NCBI GenBank assembly: GCA_948146395.1
Contig: OX411544.1
Location: forward strand, 60,349,856-60,413,855
Source of the DNA: Fragum whitleyi
Lineage: Eukaryota; Mollusca; Bivalvia; Cardiida; Cardiidae
DNA: 64,000 nucleotides
Direction of reading: 5' to 3'
Positions 52,601 to 55,600 of this stretch are shown one piece after another. Within the stretch, counting starts at the first letter, position 1; each line of letters opens with the position of its first letter. Position numbers and translations under genes: made by a program. The notes under the pieces are model-generated. The model saw only the letters and a list, made by a program, of their open reading frames with translations. It was not told where the DNA came from and did no database searches.

Positions 52601-55600
52601 TGATGTTGATTATCATATTGTATCTATCTATTGTTTCTGATAAAGGTAGTGTTGGGGGCATTGGTGTTTAACAAACACATCTTGTATAGCTTATCTTTAC
52701 ATTGAGGATAGAGGTTCAACTATTTCATACATCATTTAGATCAACTGTGGCTATTTACATATATAGTTCTTACAAATTCTAACTCATTTTGTTATGTTGT
52801 AGGTTTATGCTGTTGGCTGACTTTGATTCTTACATTGAGTGTCAAGAAAGAGTCAATGAAGTGTTCAAGGTAATGTAAAATTCCTTCTCTAAGCTTCTTG
52901 TGAAGTACTGTCAACCTAAATCATGAGTTTCAAGCCAGGATTCTTATTCACTCTGTGCATTATGTTCATATATCCAGGGTTCAACACAACACTGTTGTAA
53001 GTGACTATATGAAATATAGGCACTTACTACAGTGTTTTGTTGAACCCTTGATAAAAGGAATATATATAGCCCTTGGCTTGCATGATATATTATTATTAAG
53101 TTTTGCTTTTATTCTGCCCCTGCCATGAAATGTTGATGGGCATATAGAGTTAACCTCTGTCCATGTGTGAGTGGGTGCGTGTTAATGTTAGTATGGGTAT
53201 GTCCAATTCTTCTCTGGAGCTGATCCTCTACATGTATGGATGAATTTCAAAATAACTTGGCACAGTTTTTTTTTCTGGATGAGTACTTGTGTTGTGTGCA
53301 GAGTTTGACCAGATGCACCTAAGGTCAAGGTCACGGCATAAGGTCAAATAGGTGACAGGCAAAAATCAAGCGTTTGATGGGGCATCTGTATCTGTGTCAT
53401 GTTTCTAGTTTGCTTTTTCTTTTAAATTTAGATCTTGTAAATGAATGAAGGAATACCTGATTTTGTGGAGTAACTCTTACAGTAACAAGCATGGATTCTT
53501 TTTGGCCATAATTGAATAATTATTAATGTGGATTTGAAAATTCATTGGAAAAATGTACCATATTTCCACTAATAATAGCGCCCTTCCAAATAGTAGTACC
53601 CCTACATTTTTTACAAGAAAATCCACTTCAAATGCCTGAATTTTAAGAACTTGTTGAGACTTCTTTTCTAATTTGATGTGAATTTCCCCTAAACAATCAT
53701 TTATATGATTGTTTAGAGTAAATTTACCTCAAATTAAAGGGAAAGGGCCAAAAAGATATAAGTCTAATGATTTTTAAATCAGAAAATGGGTACTAATAGT
53801 CCGGCAGCACCAGGGCATAACCTTGCAATAGCGTCTATAGATTTTTTTATTGCTGAAAGTTGTAGATATGGTCATCCAGATATGAAATCCGGTTGATGCC
53901 ACATTGGCATCATTGGGCAATCCAAGATGGCTGCAAAAATCCAAAATGGCTGCCAAAATAGGTTCCTTTTCCATTATGTTTATCCTGTGTGATAAGGAAA
54001 TTACTCAAAATGAATCAAATGGTATTTAAATTGTATAAGGGAAGGACTTTAGATATTTTCTTGGTTCAGTCATGAAATAGAAATTAAATATGGTCGCCGA
54101 AATTCGAGATGGCAGCCAAAGAAAGTGATTTTCTACTATGCTTATCCTATGTAGAAGAGATGAAATTCACAAAATGCCTCAAATGGTATCTGAATTTCAG
54201 GAAACTCATACTCAGAATATTTTCATGTTTCTATCATGCAGAGGAATTGAAATATGGCCGCCAAAACCTGAGATGGCTGCCAAAATTAGTAATATTCTAT
54301 AATGAATGTCATATGTAATCGAGAGACATAATTCAAAATACTACAAAATGATATTCAAAATTACATAAATGTCCTACAAAGACATTTGTTCTTCAAAAAA
54401 GAGGCATAAAGATGGCTTAATCATATAAAAATGGCCGCCAAAATGGGTGAAAAGGGAATATGATTCAAACAGGATGGATAAGGGAAGAGGTAAGACAGAT
54501 GTGATTAATTTCAAAGTTAATCCATTTAATCACAATAAGTCCGAACTTTTCTTAGGTATTAAAGTTTTACCATCAAGAATTGTGAAATCGAAAATAAAGG
54601 CCAGATGAGATACATTAATATTGTGACGCTTTAGTGACTCAAATCTACCACCACTTTCAAGATGATTAAATTGAAAAGGCGAAGATATTGTAAGTTCATT
54701 TTCATGACTATCAATTTTATAATGTTATTTTTTTTAAATCCTGAAATGTTCAGAACTAAACATTAAACATTAAGTTAGTTACACCAGTTTAATATAACTA
54801 GTCGCATAAGTGCACTGGAAGTAACATAACCGTATACACTTAAACATGCAATAAATGGTTCGATGAATATTTTATAAAAGCAAAACGACAGAGATGGAAA
54901 TTATTGAAAAACGGTCATAACAGCCTTTTCAGTCACCGACTTTCATATGCCGTCCGTTCCGCAATTTACTTCAATATCTTTTTAAACACCACTGTGCCGA
55001 CCAGACTAACATTTTTATAGGGGTGTACTTTTCAAGTTTTGCAAAAGTTGTAAAAACAATTCAAGTTTAATCCCAAACTTTAACTTTCGAATCGCCGATA
55101 ATTAAGAAAATCTTTAAATTATTCTCCTACGAAACCAGGACTGCTAAAGATTTGACATATTGCATGGGACTTCAGGCGAGTGTTGACATAATTAATCGTG
55201 TTCTATAGCGGTTCTTCCATGATGACGCCTTATCTTACAAAGAAACAGAGACAATTTTAATAAAAATGCCAGCCAAACTAAAAGGCTTTAACATGTGATA
55301 TATTGCTCATTGGTTGGCCTTCTGTACTGGTGTTTAGCTTGTTGTAGGTTAGAATTCACATATGTCATGTGGCAGGATACTTAACAGACGGTGCCTCAAA
55401 AAGGCCAGCTATCCATAAAAGTTGGCAGTTCTGTCAAAAACTAATATCGCTCCTTCCCTTCTCTCTAGTGCAATTGATGTTTTCTGGTTTATGAACTAGG
55501 ACAACTATGAAATATATTACCAGCTAATCCTGTTAATCCTTCTTCTGTATGTAATTGGTTTGGACAGTTTAATTTTAAAAGCAACAAGGACCATGTCCAA

